In this document: piece by piece, positions 62,564 to 64,000 of the stretch
Layout of the letters: each line of letters starts with the position of its first letter
Position numbering within the stretch: the first letter of the stretch is position 1
Source of the DNA: Leucobacter komagatae
GTDB lineage: Bacteria; Actinomycetota; Actinomycetes; Actinomycetales; Microbacteriaceae
Length of the DNA stretch: 64,000 nt
Assembly (NCBI RefSeq): GCF_000834055.1
Contig: NZ_JXSQ01000006.1
Span: forward strand, 121,228-185,227
Reading direction: 5' to 3'
Translations under genes and position numbers: made by a program
The notes under the pieces: model-generated
The model's input: the letters and a program-made list of their open reading frames with translations, nothing else
What the model was told of the DNA's origin: nothing
Database searches by the model: none

Positions 62564-64000
62564 TTACTCCTTAGTGTCCTGCTGTGTTGCGTTGTCCGCC
62601 GCCTCGGCTGCTTCGGGTGCCGTTGGCTCTACTTCGCCTGAATCGGCGTCTGCATGTGAATCGGCATCGGCATCGGCATCGCTCAACTCTGCGTCAGCGT
62701 ACGCGTCAAGGTAGGCCTCAGTTTCAGAGTCCACCTCCGCGCCCACTTCTTCAGCGTCTGTCACGGTCGCTGGCTCGGCCACTGACTCAGCTTCAGCAGC
62801 TTCGTCAGCCTCCTCAGCCTCCTCAGCCTCAGCGACTGCTTCTGCAGCCTCAGAGACTGCTTCTGCCTCAGTGTCGTTGCTCGATGCGTTGTCGTTCGCT
62901 GGTGCGTCTTCAACTGCGCCGACCGGGTCGTGCGACTCGAGATCCTCGTCGGCAAGATCCTCGTCGTCAAGATCCTCGTCGTCAAGATCCTCGTCGTCAA
63001 GATCCTCGTCGTGGAGATCCTCGTACTCGGTGATCTCGATGACCTCGATCTCGTCGAGCCCGCCAAAGTGCTCCTCGAGCGCTGCCTGCGCCCGATCGGC
63101 GTGGGCGAACCATACTGCGGCTTCATCATCGCGCCCGAGGTCCTCGAGCACGGTTGCGTAAGCACCAAATAGCTCAGGGCTCCAAGAGAAGCCTGTCTTC
63201 GGATCGAGCTCGGGAATCTCGAGCTCGAAGAGCGCCTGCTGCGTCTGACCGAGATCGAGACGGGCTCCGGACATCGCGATCGCGAGGCGAACCCTATCCG
63301 CGGTCTCGAGCGTCGAGACGTCGACCTCGAGGCCGGTCTCGATGGCCTTCTCAGGGCGACCAAGGCCGCGCTCTGAATCAACCATGATCGCAAGGTGCGA
63401 GTCACGCCCACTCAGCCGACGGAAGGTTCGCAGTTCGCGGATCGCGAGAGCGAAATCTCCCGTTCGGTATGCGGTGATAGCAAGCGTCTCTCGGGTGACC
63501 GGAATACGGCCTGCTCGGCGGCTCGCAGAGATTGCGTGCTGGTGAGCAAGCTCGGGGTCGTCCTCGATCAGTTCCGCCACCATCGCCAGGTGGAGCGAAA
63601 CGCGTTCCTGGACCTCGGGCTGCAGCGTCTTCAGCTCATTGCGTGCAGAAGGGTGCAGGTCGCTTGGCTGGATGTGCTCGGCAATGATCGGGTCATCGTG
63701 CTCCGAGCGGACCGGGCGCAGCGAGTGCTGGAGGCGCTCCTCCTCAGTGAACTCGCGCTCCTGGCCGCCACGATCGCTTCGTCCGCCACCACGGGTTCCG
63801 CCACGTCCGCGGGAGTCAGTGTCCTGACGCCCCCCGCGGTCGTCGCGGTCCCCGCGAAAAGGGGGACGGGTCCCGCCTGTCTCCCGGTCACCACGGAACG
63901 GTTTGCGATCTCCGCCGCCCTGACGGTCGTTGCGGTCTCCGCCACGGTACGGGGCACGATCGCCGCCCCCCTGACGGTCGTTACGATCTCCGCCACGGTA
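62564..64000 (-). CDS. TPR-like protein with RGG-repeat N-terminus and acidic tail (5' partial)
   Basis: The frame is open from the window edge (64000) to TAA at 62564, at least 478 aa, so the 5' end is missing; an ATG at 63583 is internal. From the N-terminus: about 70 residues of RG-rich repeats (unit YRGGDRNDRQGGGDRAP, 17 aa), then a helical TPR-like region about 85-330 ('LKTLQPEVQERVSLHLAMVAELIEDDPELAHQHAISASRRAG'). The final 150 residues are very acidic with DDEDL repeats. Similar proteins lie before the HAD-IIA gene in related genomes; the function is unknown. An RNA-binding scaffold is possible, based on the RGG boxes. Confidence 0.75.
   Translation of the reverse strand, partial: YRGGDRNDRQGGGDRAPYRGGDRNDRQGGGDRKPFRGDRETGGTRPPFRGDRDDRGGRQDTDSRGRGGTRGGGRSDRGGQEREFTEEERLQHSLRPVRSEHDDPIIAEHIQPSDLHPSARNELKTLQPEVQERVSLHLAMVAELIEDDPELAHQHAISASRRAGRIPVTRETLAITAYRTGDFALAIRELRTFRRLSGRDSHLAIMVDSERGLGRPEKAIETGLEVDVSTLETADRVRLAIAMSGARLDLGQTQQALFELEIPELDPKTGFSWSPELFGAYATVLEDLGRDDEAAVWFAHADRAQAALEEHFGGLDEIEVIEITEYEDLHDEDLDDEDLDDEDLDDEDLADEDLESHDPVGAVEDAPANDNASSNDTEAEAVSEAAEAVAEAEEAEEADEAAEAESVAEPATVTDAEEVGAEVDSETEAYLDAYADAELSDADADADSHADADSGEVEPTAPEAAEAADNATQQDTKE
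62941..63030 (-). repeat. 15-bp tandem repeat in the acidic tail
   Basis: Six head-to-tail units of GATCCTCGTCGTCAA (three perfect) encode DDEDL on the minus strand. Slippage here would change the length of the tail by five residues at a time. Confidence 0.85.
63899..64000 (-). repeat. 51-bp tandem repeat encoding RGG units
   Basis: Two 51-bp units encode YRGGDRNDRQGGGDRAP and a near copy ending KP; two degenerate FRGDR units follow. The array continues to the window edge, so its full copy number is not visible. Confidence 0.75.

Noticed and set aside
62941..63030. CRISPR-like array
   Set aside because: The units are 15 bp, have no spacers and lie inside a coding frame.
63631..63996. Separate 121-aa gene at the window edge
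   Set aside because: It is another frame of the RGG-repeat region; the TPR-like frame is open through it to the edge.

Overview
The window is 64 kb of GC-rich bacterial DNA with GTG and TTG starts, many ATGA/GTGA gene overlaps, WXG100 proteins, a ParA-ScpA-ScpB-RluB block and a class-E-like sortase motif. This points to an actinobacterium, most likely Microbacteriaceae (Leucobacter-like). The family is inferred from gene content and order, not from a marker gene.

Layout. 1-640: an unassigned edge, then tRNA-Pro(GGG) with its terminator. 866-5015: a minus-strand operon of acyl-AMP/CoA ligase, beta-ketoacyl synthase and acyl-CoA dehydrogenase-like protein, apparently a small acyl-assembly cluster. 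5181-18153: small DUF proteins, a frameshifted arfB, a GH3 beta-glycosidase cut by an amber codon, a frameshifted LxxG-repeat membrane protein, a Nudix-NYN fusion, RraA, a TetR/MFS efflux pair with a clear palindromic operator, and a BASS transporter. 18225-21923: a tightly overlapping operon of two lipoproteins, a 378-aa WXG-type protein, a 104-aa protein, a WXG100 protein and a DUF817 membrane protein, with no secretion ATPase nearby.

22216-25606 and 45409-59897 are two halves of a conserved actinobacterial block, all on the minus strand: tlyA-nadK-recN-(AI-2E)-pyrG-nudix-xerD-(Ig-repeat surface protein)-parA-scpA-scpB-rluB, then tyrA-cmk-der. Between rluB and tyrA lie about 20 kb of accessory genes (25826-45252): a beta-helix/Calx-beta surface protein, an Lrp/MFS pair, and a GntR-regulated oligopeptide-type ABC transporter with an amidase. 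A PACE efflux protein, an SDR/aldehyde dehydrogenase pair opposite a frameshifted isopropylmalate/tartrate-type dehydrogenase, and a LysR/YeiH pair follow. Nearly identical TGGYCTTACCA sites upstream of the ABC operon and between the dehydrogenases suggest that the GntR regulator controls both as one catabolic regulon.

59878-64000: a small conserved protein upstream of tlyA, an Nramp metal transporter, a HAD-IIA phosphatase, and a partial TPR-like protein with an RGG-repeat N-terminus and an acidic tail, open at the window edge.

Four genes carry visible disruptions: arfB (-1), GH3 (TAG), the LxxG protein (two +1) and the isopropylmalate-type dehydrogenase (+1 in a C run). Three of them fall within 5 kb. 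Apart from the core xerD, no transposase, phage gene or CRISPR array was seen.
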